Assembly: GCF_036588685.1 (NCBI RefSeq)
Contig: NW_026963313.1
Span: 248,001-312,000 of the forward strand
From: Mytilus trossulus
Taxonomy: Eukaryota > Mollusca > Bivalvia > Mytilida > Mytilidae
Reading direction: 5' to 3'
Length of the DNA stretch: 64,000 nucleotides
The notes below the pieces were generated by a model. It saw only the letters and a program-made list of their open reading frames with translations, searched no databases and was not told where the DNA came from. Positions within the stretch are counted from its first letter, which is position 1; the number at the start of each line of letters is the position of its first letter. Shown here one piece after another: positions 35,801 through 44,583 of this stretch. The translations under genes were made by a program, and so were the position numbers.

Positions 35801-38800
35801 TAAACAGGTTTCACTGTATAGCTAAAATCCTTAAACATACCAGATCCAGAGCCTGAATATTCAATCATCATTTCTCTCAAACCCTCTGTCCCTTGCTGAG
35901 CGAACGGTGCAACGTCAGCATTACTGGTATCTGGTGGCAGCATATAACCTGAAGGTCTCCTGTGCTGGTACTGGTAATAGGCAAAGAATCCAATCATAAA
36001 GAGTAGGGAGACCAGTACTACTGGACCGGATATCAGTACAACTAACTCTGCTGTCCCAAACTCTAGTTTGTCTAAATCCTCATCTATAAAACAAACAACG
36101 AAAACATGTTTAGCATCATTGCATTTAAGCACCGACCTAAGTCAGGAACCTCTAGTCATTGTTATCCTTTGATGTGCTTTTAAATTTTATTTCATTTGTA
36201 TGTAAACTCAGAAATTATTGTTAATTGATTTTAATGTGATAATAATCAAATTTTGCATTTTTCTCAATTTAATTGTTTCATATTTTCTTGTAGGAGCCTC
36301 TCATAGCCAACTATACTTTTATCTTATTGTTGAAGGTTGCAAGTTGCCAATAATTAGCCCTCATGTTGATTTTTTGGCAAGGAAAACAGATGTATTAATT
36401 TCTTTGGATTGGTAAGCTTAATAAGATTCTCAAACAGCCTTTAAATCATTTGTTTTAAACATAAACATAAACATTTTTTTTATATATTTGTTTTTCATTA
36501 AATTTATCACATAAAAAAATAAAAATATATAAGTGTAACATTTTGCAAGTGCATTTTGGGAATTTTGAAGTTTTGATGCTAGCCAACAAACATGTTTGAA
36601 GCATGTGTAAGCCTAGAGGGTAGTGCAGTACTGGACAAAAATAAAGAAATACTACCTTGCTTGCATCATTTACAAAATATACACCCGTAAACATGTATAT
36701 ACATGTATCGATGTACTGGTGTTGCGTTTATGTAACACATGACAAAGTCAAATACTCACAACACTAACAAACTACAAGTATATTTTATAAAAAGTTGAAA
36801 CATAAATAAAATATAAAATTAAGAATTGAACTAGGGAATGTGTCAAAGAGAAAACGACCCAACCAAAGAGCAGAAAACAGCCGATAGGCCACAAATGGGT
36901 CTTCAAAACAGAGAAAAATCCCACACCCAGATGTAATATTTTTTCTGCTAAACATAGCTATCAATGTCAGCTGAAGTGGGATAAAAGACAAAGAGTCTAT
37001 TTATATTCCCATATCTATGAAGAAATTGTCAAATTTGGTAAATGTTTGTATCCACAGTTTTGGGTGCTCACAGGATCCCAATTATTGTCATATTAAAAAG
37101 CAAAATCACGAAAATACTGAACTCCGAGGAAAATTCAAAACAGGAAGTCCCTAATCAAATGGCAAAATCAAAGGATAAAACACATCAAACGAATGGACAA
37201 CAACTGTCATATTCCTGACTTGGTACAGGCATTCTCAAATGTAGAAAATGGTGGATTGAACCTGGTTTCATAGCGCTAAACCTCTCACCTTCTATGTTTG
37301 CTTGGGTGATTCACTTAATTTTGTCAATATAACAGAACTAGAAACAATTGTCTTACAAGAAGGAGGTTAAGCTAGATGTAAAACCAGGTTTAACTCACCA
37401 TTTTGTTTGGAAAAGTCTGTACCCAGTCAAGAATACATCAGTTGTTTTTCACTTGTTATATTGTTTGATAGCGTTAGATTTTGTCATTTTAAGTGGCTTC
37501 CCCTTTTTGAATTTACCTTGGAATTCGTTATTTATGTTAGGATTTCTTATGATCGAACAGTTCAACTTAAACAAAACCTAAAGTGTATCAAATATTCTAT
37601 GTATACAAAAAACAAAAACAGAATAACCCAAATGTAAGTCAAAAAGCATATCATTGTTAAGTGTCACAACAAACCTGGACTCTGAGTTGTTGTTGTAGGT
37701 GGCGCCAGAGTCGGCACCAGATTACGATTACAAAAATCGTAATCATCACAACACAATCTATAATTGTCTGTCTTTTGTTTCTTAGCTGTGTTACATGTTA
37801 AATGCTCTCCATTCAAAAACTGTCCTTCTATTTTATCTAAACATCTGAAATATCAGTCATAAATCATGTAAATAAATGTGGTGAATGTGCATAAATGACT
37901 CTTGACCTCTAAACATCTGAAATACATAAAATATTAGGCATACATTAAGTGATAGACTTTACATATATATTTGCAAAATAGACTATTTTCATATTACTGA
38001 CTTTTGACTCATAGTTTATATTATTTTTCGACAGGTTACCTACGACATCCTTATACTCTGTCAATTAAAAGCAACGTAAAGAAGTAATACCAATCATTTA
38101 ATCAGTGTGATCTGAGGAGAAATTTTAGTATTTCCAATGAGTTTGTCGTGTAAAGAAAATATGCAGCAGTATATTTTCCCCAAGAATTGTACCGATAAAA
38201 TGTTTGATGTTACTTCTTTAAGGTAATCTTTCGAAACATCTGAAATATAAGTCATCAATTAACACTACTATTTTATCAAACTATACATCATAGATTAAGT
38301 TATATGTGGTGACTGTGCATTAATGACTCCTGACTTCTATTTTAACTAAACATCTGAAGTATTAGACATCAACTAAGTAATACATAATTGTATTGGTTGA
38401 TTCAGTTCACACAAAGTCATTCAGTTTTAATTCTGGTTATTTTGAGTTGATGAAAGCTGACTTTTATTTTATCTTGATATCTGGATTATCATTCAGTTAT
38501 AGATTAAGAAATACTTCAGTCAACATGGTCAAGGGTACTACTTGTACAAGTAATCTTTATTTATACTGCAACTAGTTGTGTTTATTTCCTAAATATACAT
38601 GTAGTAACATCATGAACATGAAGCTATATTTTGTATAATGCCAATTTCATCATGGAACACTTTCTCCACAATCAGAGGTCCATTAAGGGATGAAAATGAG
38701 TTTGACATTTGTGTTACGATTAAAAGAGCTATCATTTTATTAATTTAAGTTGCAAAATAAAAACAATATTAGGTCAATGTCATAAAAATATAAACTTTTT

Positions 38801-41800
38801 TGTACTCAATGCAAAACCTCGATAGAACCTCGCCCTTCCCCAGTTTCTCAGCCTCATACAAAAAAGTTTATATTTTCCTGACATTGACCTAATATTGTAT
38901 ATTTACTTGGAAGTAGTAAATAAAATTTACTTATGTAAGTTAATCATCTTAATTAAAATGTTTGAATAAGTATTTTTTTTTACAGTCCCACAAAAACTTC
39001 TCAAGTTTTGAGATGTACAAATGTAAAACATGCCTTTAACATGTTTAATGATTTTTCTCATGTTAGCTCATAATTTTTAATTGGATTTCAATGTTTCATC
39101 TCAGTAATACAACAATGAAACTGAATGCACAAAGATCTAAACTATTTGTGCAAGGCCTTCAAAAAGTGCTCCTTGGGGGCTTGTAAATGAGCAGTGTTCT
39201 GAAGATAACAGACAATAGTTCCAATCACATACAAGCTTATTATCATCTGATTTCAATTCTTAGCCTGATCTTGGGGTGTTCCAGGGGTTATTACTTGCTT
39301 GCAATTGTAAATATAGATTTTGCTGAGTGAAAATGAATTGCTTAAATGCGTGAAATGGTTTATGCAAGAAATTGGGATATTCTGATGACGGGTTAAAGGA
39401 ATCTTGAAGGTTCTTGGTGTGTGTTGCCATGGCAATAGGTGGTATAAATACCTGTCATATTTGTACTCCCAACGTGAGTTAATGTAGGAGTAAGATACCT
39501 ATTACAATAATCTGAGTCAGAACAACATTGAGCATTACTCAGACTCGTTTTATCAGTAGGATTGCAAATACTCGGTGAATCTGGCGGACGGAAAAATTTG
39601 TCCTCTGTGTTGCATCTGAAATGTCATAACACTTTAATACTTGTCGTTGGTCATCTAATGATTGAGACTTTAAGAGTTTTTTTCAGGCTTCATTCAACAT
39701 GTTAAAAAATAGATTGATTTTAATGAAAATACATGTACAATGTACCCAGTAAAATGTATTTTTGAACTCATTCTGGTACCCTACTACATTTTTGTTAATT
39801 TTTTATTTGCAATGATCTGGTTCCCTTAATATTTGTCAATGTAAGTTTTGTATGATCTGGTACCATACATTTCTATCAAAGTTATATCTGCATGATTTGG
39901 TACTCTATATTTTTGTTTTATCTCTAAACATTTCTTCTGTTTCCAATATACTTTTTACATCTCAATGATTTCATCCTTATTAAAATATATATATATATAC
40001 ACATACCTGTATCTATGGACAAGACCTGTCTTTCCTTTAACAACAACTGTTAAACATTTAGCATTAGCTATACATGTATTATTCGGACATATATCACAAT
40101 AGCATTTCAGACCTGAAAATAAATCAAAAGAATCAAAATCTAGTAATTCTCTGCTTTTAAAATTTAAAAAAAACCAAATATTTTAATTCATAACAGTTTA
40201 TAACAGGGGCAGGTCCAGCCATTTGAAAAAGGGGGGTCGTAACCCAGGACAAAAGGGGAGGTGGGGGTGGGTTCCAACTACATGTCCCCATTCAAATGCA
40301 TTTATCTTCCAAAAAAGGGGGTCCAAACCACGGACCCCCCCCCTGGTTCCACCACTGTATAAGGATCAGAATATACAGGAGATTTAGAATTTGTAGGGTG
40401 CACTGTCCTAACTCTCACTAAGTCACTTGCTAAATATATATGATATGGTGATGTGACCAAATATAATTTAAAATAATATTAAAGTGCAGATAACTCTGAG
40501 GAGGAAGATACATAAAAAATTATAAAAAAAGCAATTTGATATCTAAACGAGCAAAAGCACTTTTTTTTTTGTAACAGCAGAATTGAACTGATACAATATA
40601 ATATTGACGGTTGGTACACTTGAGTAATACAGGTAAAATATAAAATTGACTGTTGGTACACTTTAGTAATACAGCTAAAATATAAAATTGACTGTGCTGG
40701 TACACTTTAGTAATACAGGTAAAATATAAAATTGACTGTGTTGGAACACTTTAGCAATACACATCAGTGTTCTCCCCAGGATTTTTGGATAGCACCAGGG
40801 TAACGTGTGACGAAATGAATTTTACAATATTTTGTGTCGCGTTTCTCGTCGCTTATTTTTTTCTTGTTAGTTTTAGTCATTACCTTTTTGCCTTTGTTTT
40901 GTTAACTGTGATACTGTGTTATATAGACTTTGGGTCAGAACATTATTGGTAGGAAAAGTAAATCAATAAAACAGTTTGTATACTTTAATATCTTTGAAAA
41001 AGAAAAGAAAGCACAATTAGTCTTTAAACTAAAGTCACTTCTTATATTTTGATCAAGCCAATTTGTCCCAATACTTGTAGTTACACTACACATTCCCCAT
41101 GTTAGATTTGACAATACCAATGAACTTTGAACATGATTAATTTTTTATACAGAATTTTTGATTCAGTAAATTATAAACTATTTTCCATTCTTTTTATCAT
41201 CAAAAAATTTATTTATTTTCTAATGTTTATCATTTATTACTTTAATTTATTTTATAGTTAAAATACTTTATTTCAAATGTAAATATAATTTATATATTAA
41301 AACATTCCTAATGTATTTAGACATTACTCTTCACAACTTTAAACTCAACAAATGAAAATTTTTAACGACCTTGACTGGCTATACAGTCCTTGCACGGTCG
41401 GCTCTTTAACTCAATAAATGGAAGTTTTTAACGACCTTGACTGACTATACAGCCCTTGCACGGTCGGTTCTTTAACTGTCTGAAAAACCTACCAACTTAA
41501 TATAAAATGTCTGTTTATCAATAAAGGTATGATTCTCTAAAATAATTTGCAAAACATTTTTGTTGGTAGGTTCTAAGAAAGTTTTTATCCTTAATGTAAC
41601 ATTCTAATATAATTTTGCATTCAATTTATACTTTATTTTAATTTTCAATGAGAAATTATATGTGAGGAGCATTTATTTGTAATAAGCAAAATCAGGGGAA
41701 GTAACTCCACAATTAATTTCTAACAGGCAAATTATTTTGACTAAAGACTGGCGTAATATAGTTCATTAACAAATGTCTGCTTGTCCCCTATTACAAGTCT

Positions 41801-44583
41801 GATATTAAAATTGATTATGATCTCTTGATTAATTAAAACACAAGAGAATCATGTACATGATTAAATCCAATCATCAACAAGGTTAACCTCAACAGGTAAA
41901 TCGATCACGTGGTGTAAACAATCTACTTGTAAATACTGGATTAAACTGGTTAGAACTGGTCAATTTTCATGTAAAAAGTTGAAGTCATCTGAAACTTTAC
42001 CGATTTTAATACGATTTTTTACCGAAAACTTTAGCACCATGGAGAATAATTATACATCGCGGCAAGAACGATACCACCGCGGTAGAAAATTATACATCGC
42101 GGTCCCGTGGTCCTTTAAGGGCCTGGGGAGAACACTGCACATGTAAGACGGATCAAGATTAGCAGACTGTGTTGGTACACTTTAGTAATACACATGTAAG
42201 ACGGATCAAGATTAGCAGACAGATTGTCTGATGGCGCTGAATTTCTTGTATCACTTGTATAAATGGCTTAACTATTAAACTTCGATTTGAATAATGTGTT
42301 AAACATGTTAAAAGAAGGCAGTGTCTGCATGTACCCGCTTGCGGGTACGAATAGTCAAATTGACATTTGTAGGCTACGCGTACCCACATCCAGTTTTATA
42401 AATAAATGCCATTGGATCGGGAATGTAACATGAAATATAAAGGGAAATTATCGAAAATACATTGGATTTATTCAATAATAATACATAATAAAAATTGCAA
42501 ATTAAATGCACACTGATGGAAAATGAAACTGTACAGTTCCTCAGGGACTTTCTAGTATAGTATAGAAAGTCCCTGAGTACCTGTAAAAAGAAAAAAAACA
42601 TGATAAATTTAGTACTATTATAAAATGTAAATGCAAATCTAAAAAATTAAATTTTACTGAATTTGAATAATACCCTGTAACCCATATGAGATTTAAAAAG
42701 TAATCTTTTAGTAATTAAAATGTAAAACAGAAGATGATCAAATAAACCTTTTGCTTCCCTCGCAATCAGGTTTTGTGGATCTTTAGTCACACCAAGATTA
42801 AAGTGGAAAGGACATTCCATTTGAAATGTACTAAAAGTAAGCATATCCTTTATATTAAGAATGGTTTAAAATAGGAAAACTGTTGGACATAAAATAAAAA
42901 TTGAGCCTACTTTAACACATAGTACATGTAATCTCAGACTGACTAATGAATGAAACGCGACAAATTCCATTTTATTCAGCTAAATACTTTTGACATCAGA
43001 AATTATTTTTAATGAGAAATTAGTTAAACCGAAGATACTTCACTTTCAATTCATCATACTTTTCATTGGAAAATGCCAATTTTGTTCGGTATGGAACCAG
43101 TCAACGATTGACAAAGGGAAGTAATTTGCTTAAAAAGTGTGTAATAACAGATTCAAATCGGTAATTGGTAAATGGACTATTGCGACAAATTATGTATATA
43201 TTTCACATTTTATTCCAGATCTGATGGCATTTTATTATAAAACCGGATGTGGTTACGAGTTTCCTGCGAACCACAATTTTACTATTGGTACTCGCATGCG
43301 GGTATGCGTAGACACTGCCTTTGAAGAATGCTTAATCAAATTAACTGATTTTTAAGCAAACACATACTTTTACATCATTACATTTACACGGTTAGACCCA
43401 TCTGAAACTCTTGTTATTTCATTTATTTAATATGTTTAATAGTAATATTGACACTGCCACATGAGTGATATATTATCATATTGAAATTAAGCCATATCCA
43501 GTTCTCACATTTTTCAGAAACTTATCAACTGTTTAATAGATAAAGGAAGATGTGGTGTGAGTGCCAATGAGACAACTCTCCATCCAAATAACAATTTAAA
43601 AATTAAACCATTATAGGTTAAAGTACGGCCTTCAACACGGAGCCTTGGCTCACACCGAACAACAAGCTATAAAGGGCCCCAAAATTACTAGTGTAAAACC
43701 ATTCAAACAGGAAAACCAACGGTCTAATCTATATAAACAAAACGAGAAACGAGAAACACGTATATATTACATAAACAAACGACAACTACTGTACATCAGA
43801 TTCCTGACTTAGGACAGGTGCAAACATTTGCAGCGGGATTAAACGTTTTAATGGGCCCAAACCTTCTCCCTTTTTCTAAAACAATAGCATAACATCACAA
43901 CATATAAAAACATACGATAAAATATCAATTAGCAGACTTAACTCAATCAAAAAACGTATGATTACACAAAGAACGAATAAATTTGATCTGCGATATCTGA
44001 ATACAAATGCACAGTTAATTAAATATTAGAGACAAACAGTCATGACCAAAAGGCTATCAAACAAATTCAAACACACTGAGAAATATTTAACCAATCAATG
44101 TTCACTTAAGAAAAAAACCGGTTTTTTATAATCTTGAAGTTTATATAAATGTTGTAAGAATAAGTGAAAAATTGAAGATATTACAAATAATCAAAGCTGG
44201 TATACAGCCAAGATCCATATAATGCATGCATCAGGAGGGAAGAGGGTTATAACTTTAATTTCAGCAATACAAAAGGTGATGAATAATTGGTAGGGAGAAA
44301 CTACAACTAGATATACAGAGATTAAACAACTTTAGAATCTATAGACATGATAGATGAAATCTTATACTTTAAGATCAGTCATTCAGATATCTAGAGCAGC
44401 TGATTTGTATAATTTGAGTCGGGGTTGAGATATTTATCGTAAATATGTTTAAATTCTATAAAAAATGAAATATGTTTGTTGAATTCTTCTTGATGCTGAG
44501 ATTATTTTCTTCTTACCATCTGAAACTCCAATTAAATTAAGCAAAATCGTGATTAAAATCATAAAAATTAGAAATTTTAACAT
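26705..44583 (-). CDS. Type I TGF-beta/activin receptor serine/threonine kinase, ALK4/5/7 (baboon) clade
   Basis: Ten coding exons on the minus strand join in phase: 44583-44517, 40112-40007, 37844-37675 (or 39615-39452), 36083-35841, 34580-34350, 33861-33694, 31569-31477, 30355-30158, 28910-28780 and 26845-26705. The total is 1548 nt, 515 residues; type I receptors are usually about 500. Order: signal peptide (1-22), ligand-binding ectodomain with [13 protein letters not shown] and CC-x5-CN, one membrane helix (about 128-149), GS box [14 protein letters not shown], and kinase with [13 protein letters not shown] (K236), HRDLKSKN (D340) and DLG (D358). The L45-loop sequence [11 protein letters not shown] matches the Smad2/3-activating ALK4/5/7 group. 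It should be phosphorylated by a type II receptor after ligand binding at the plasma membrane. The GS box has EY where vertebrate ALK5 has TT. No transcript evidence is available. Confidence 0.93.
26862..26990 (-). repeat. 32-bp tandem repeat next to the last receptor exon
   Basis: Four copies of a 32-bp unit containing TTCTGAAAAACATTTAATGG lie directly upstream (transcript sense) of the acceptor at 26846. Confidence 0.85.
27480..27665. repeat. Two partial copies of the GACAAAGGGAAGTAATTTG repeat
   Basis: CAGTCTACAAATGACAAAGG followed by GAAGTAATTTG-TTAAAA appears near 27509 and 27625. Further copies lie at 28685-28765 and 43090-43165. Confidence 0.6.
27665..28123 (-). repeat. Dispersed repeat, CCTACGATAGTAGAGG family (inverted copy)
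   Basis: It ends CCTCTACTATCGTAGGTGG and carries two TGGACTTC-AC-TTATCAAAAACTACC blocks and the CGGACGGACG run. It is the inverse of 3952-4395. Confidence 0.8.
28240..28562 (-). repeat. Dispersed repeat, CCTACGATAGTAGAGG family (second copy)
   Basis: It has the same CCTCTACTATCGTAGGTGGG end. A local duplication repeats AATTCCCAATCATAATGACT at about 28200 and 28380, giving a partial tandem of the two copies. Confidence 0.75.
28780..28910 (-). CDS. Receptor exon 9: kinase C-lobe
   Basis: It encodes [34 protein letters not shown] and [10 protein letters not shown]. The acceptor is TCTTAACAG and the donor GAGGTATTT, phase 0. Confidence 0.94.
29239..30213 (-). repeat. 61-bp tandem array built from the 3' end of receptor exon 8
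   Basis: CTTACCTCCAAT recurs at 29239, 29299, 29360, 29421 and then every 61 bp to 30153, for 16 units. In transcript sense each unit has 56 nt of the exon end (encoding the [11 protein letters not shown] region) followed by GTAAG. The unit at 30153-30213 is the real exon end, so there are 15 extra copies, each with a full GGAG-GTAAGT donor. Copies differ at only a few positions. Confidence 0.95.
30158..30355 (-). CDS. Receptor exon 8: activation segment and C-lobe
   Basis: It encodes [31 protein letters not shown], and [20 protein letters not shown] ending GG. The acceptor is ATTACTTCAG and the donor GGAGGTAAGT. Both ends of this exon are copied into flanking tandem arrays, so which donor and acceptor are used is an assumption (the nearest ones). 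Confidence 0.93.
30308..30905 (-). repeat. 77-bp tandem array built from the 5' end of receptor exon 8
   Basis: GAGCTA recurs at 30308 (the real exon), 30385, 30462, 30539, 30616, 30693, 30770 and 30847, exactly every 77 bp. In transcript sense each unit has about 28 nt of intron ending TTATTTTAG or similar, then the first 48-49 nt of the exon (GTCTTGCTGTTCGTCATGAT and on). There are seven extra copies, each with an acceptor-like AG. Confidence 0.95.
30940..31240. repeat. Dispersed repeat, diverged copy of 4560-4870
   Basis: It shares GGCACTTCATTCTAAA and the TTTACCTGTGC-TTTTTT segment. It lies in the intron between receptor exons 7 and 8. Confidence 0.45.
31477..31569 (-). CDS. Receptor exon 7: catalytic loop and DLG
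   Basis: This 93-nt exon encodes [17 protein letters not shown], then [14 protein letters not shown], with acceptor TTTCTTCAG and donor TTAGGTAGGT. It adds VHA before GKPAIAHRD relative to the vertebrate sequence, exactly at the exon junction. Confidence 0.95.
31855..33446 (+). repeat. 1.6-kb dispersed repeat in receptor intron with a 500-bp internal duplication
   Basis: It begins AACAAGAGGCTCTCAAGAGC and ends TTCGGGCCAGGTGAGCTAAA after a CGACGACAGACG run. An internal block containing AATGGTTAAA, AGGGGTCAATTGACAATTTT and GGCAGCAACCCAACAATGGG occurs at about 32385 and again 500 bp later. A related copy is the host of the large TIR element at 48600-53290. Confidence 0.8.
33447..34349. other. 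Intronic sequence around receptor exon 6
   Basis: Apart from exon 6 itself (33694-33861) nothing else is recognised. Confidence 0.5.
33694..33861 (-). CDS. Receptor exon 6: L45 loop and following kinase segment
   Basis: It encodes [20 protein letters not shown], then [14 protein letters not shown] and [12 protein letters not shown]. Together with exon 5 it gives the NKDNGTWTQ loop that specifies Smad2/3-type signalling in this family. Confidence 0.95.
34350..34580 (-). CDS. Receptor exon 5: GS box end and kinase N-lobe
   Basis: It encodes [12 protein letters not shown], the Gly loop [13 protein letters not shown], the lysine motif [12 protein letters not shown], and [20 protein letters not shown]. 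It is bounded by a TTTCAG acceptor and an AAAGGTAAGA donor. Confidence 0.95.
34876..35204. mobile_element. PIF/Harbinger-like MITE, TAA target duplication
   Basis: The ends read GGGGTCATCCATAATTGTCA inwards and their near-complement (ACATCATGGATGACCCC), with AAAGTGTACA pairing further in. TAA flanks both ends (34873-34875, 35205-35207). A 3-bp TWA duplication is typical of PIF/Harbinger. It lies in the receptor intron between exons 4 and 5. Confidence 0.85.
35450..35585 (-). repeat. Dispersed repeat, inverted relative to 36830-36965
   Basis: GAAGACCCATTCATGCCATT-TGTGGCC-TTGGT and TTTCTGCTCTTTGGTC are the complement of words at 36840-36910. Confidence 0.6.
35841..36083 (-). CDS. Receptor exon 4: juxtamembrane, membrane helix, start of GS box
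   Basis: It encodes [13 protein letters not shown], then a helix [20 protein letters not shown], the basic [10 protein letters not shown], and finally [10 protein letters not shown]. The donor is GATCTGGTATGT, phase 1. Confidence 0.92.
36830..37330. repeat. Dispersed repeats in receptor intron
   Basis: One block (36830-36965) matches the inverse of 35450-35585. A second (37090-37300), with CACATCAAACGAATGGACAA, GACTTGGTACAGGCATT and GGTGGATTGAACCTGG, is the inverse of the family at 3180-3420 and resembles 1490-1560. Confidence 0.6.
37675..37844 (-). CDS. Receptor exon 3, alternative B: distal ectodomain
   Basis: A 170-nt exon with acceptor ATATTTCAG and donor TCCAGGTTTGT. It encodes [18 protein letters not shown], then [19 protein letters not shown] and a TTTTQSP stalk. 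Its cysteine spacing matches alternative A, but the rest is strongly diverged. Confidence 0.85.
37850..38390 (-). repeat. Degenerate copies of the exon B acceptor region
   Basis: The words CTAAACATCTGAAATA recur at about 37838, 37912, 38234 and 38347, with shared flanks such as TGTGGTGA-TGTGCAT-AATGACTC-TGAC. On the minus strand each copy contains a CAGATGTTT acceptor-like site. They lie upstream of exon B in the intron that separates it from exon A. Confidence 0.65.
39452..39615 (-). CDS. Receptor exon 3, alternative A: distal ectodomain
   Basis: A 164-nt exon with acceptor CATTTCAG and donor GACAGGTATTT. It encodes a sequence starting [18 protein letters not shown], with CCSDSDYCN, then a short stalk ending GSTNMT (an N-glycosylation site). 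It enters in phase 2 and leaves in phase 1, exactly like alternative B. A second possible donor after TGTAATAG at 39499 would give a 117-nt cassette, phase 2 to 2, that could be spliced in front of B. Confidence 0.75.
40007..40112 (-). CDS. Receptor exon 2: proximal ligand-binding ectodomain
   Basis: It encodes [20 protein letters not shown], then [14 protein letters not shown], the first half of the three-finger activin-receptor fold. The acceptor is TTTTCAG and the donor ACAGGTATGT. It leaves in phase 2 (AG), which fits either downstream alternative. Confidence 0.9.
40203..40360. mobile_element. GGCGGATCC-type small repeat (diverged)
   Basis: GGGCAGGTCCAGCCATTTG, AAAGGGGGG runs, CCCCATTCAAATGCATTTAT and a CCACGGACCCCCCCCCTGG end match the order in 45963-46082 and 54596-54708. 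Confidence 0.6.
40600..40760. repeat. 42- to 44-bp tandem repeat, target of the CAGTGTTCTCCCC element
   Basis: ATTGAC recurs at 40603, 40645, 40687 and 40731, with GGTACACTTTAGTAATACAG in each unit. The array resumes after the inserted element at 42165-42210. Confidence 0.8.
40765..42137. mobile_element. 1.37-kb TIR element, CAGTGTTCTCCCCAGG ends, CACAT target duplication
   Basis: Both ends read CAGTGTTCTCCCCAGG inwards (16 identical bases). CACAT is duplicated at 40760-40764 and 42138-42142; the undisturbed site (AATACACATGTAAG) occurs at 42186. The interior has a roughly 65-bp direct duplication (TTAACGACCTTGACTG, 41360-41475), an inverted pair AACCTACCAAC/GTTGGTAGGTT and CGCGG words near the right end. 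No transposase is seen. Confidence 0.85.
42320..42430 (-). repeat. Inverted copy of the repeat at 43213-43335
   Basis: The complement reads CCAATGGCATTTATTTATAA, GGATGTGGGTACG, GGGTACATGCAGACACTGCC, matching the plus-strand copy about 0.8 kb away. Confidence 0.7.
43090..43335 (+). repeat. Dispersed repeats in receptor intron 1
   Basis: The left part is the GACAAAGGGAAGTAATTTG repeat (as at 27510 and 28690). The right part (43213-43335) pairs with 42320-42430. The short open frame across it is repeat sequence, not a gene. Confidence 0.6.
43545..43905 (+). repeat. Dispersed repeat, GTACGGCCTTCAACA family, subtype with GGAGCCTTGGCTC
   Basis: Starts AGGAAGATGTGGTGTGAGTG, then CAATGAGACAACTCTCCATC, GTTAAAGTACGGCCTTCAAC, and AAACGACAACTACTG. 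The left half recurs almost unchanged at 46345-46530. Confidence 0.8.
44517..44583 (-). CDS. Receptor exon 1: signal peptide
   Basis: The ATG at 44583 is followed by a hydrophobic run ([20 protein letters not shown]) and D, then donor GATGGTAAGA, phase 1. It was chosen because it supplies the one base needed by the ectodomain exon at 40112 and is a typical secretion signal. Confidence 0.85.

Noticed and set aside
39499-39615. Exon A as only a 117-nt cassette added in front of exon B
   Set aside because: It is possible, but the donor at 39451 gives an exon with the same phases and stalk as B and better explains the duplication. It is kept only as an alternative.
43137-43355. 72-codon plus-strand frame
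   Set aside because: It is made of two dispersed repeats with an inverted partner at 42320-42430.
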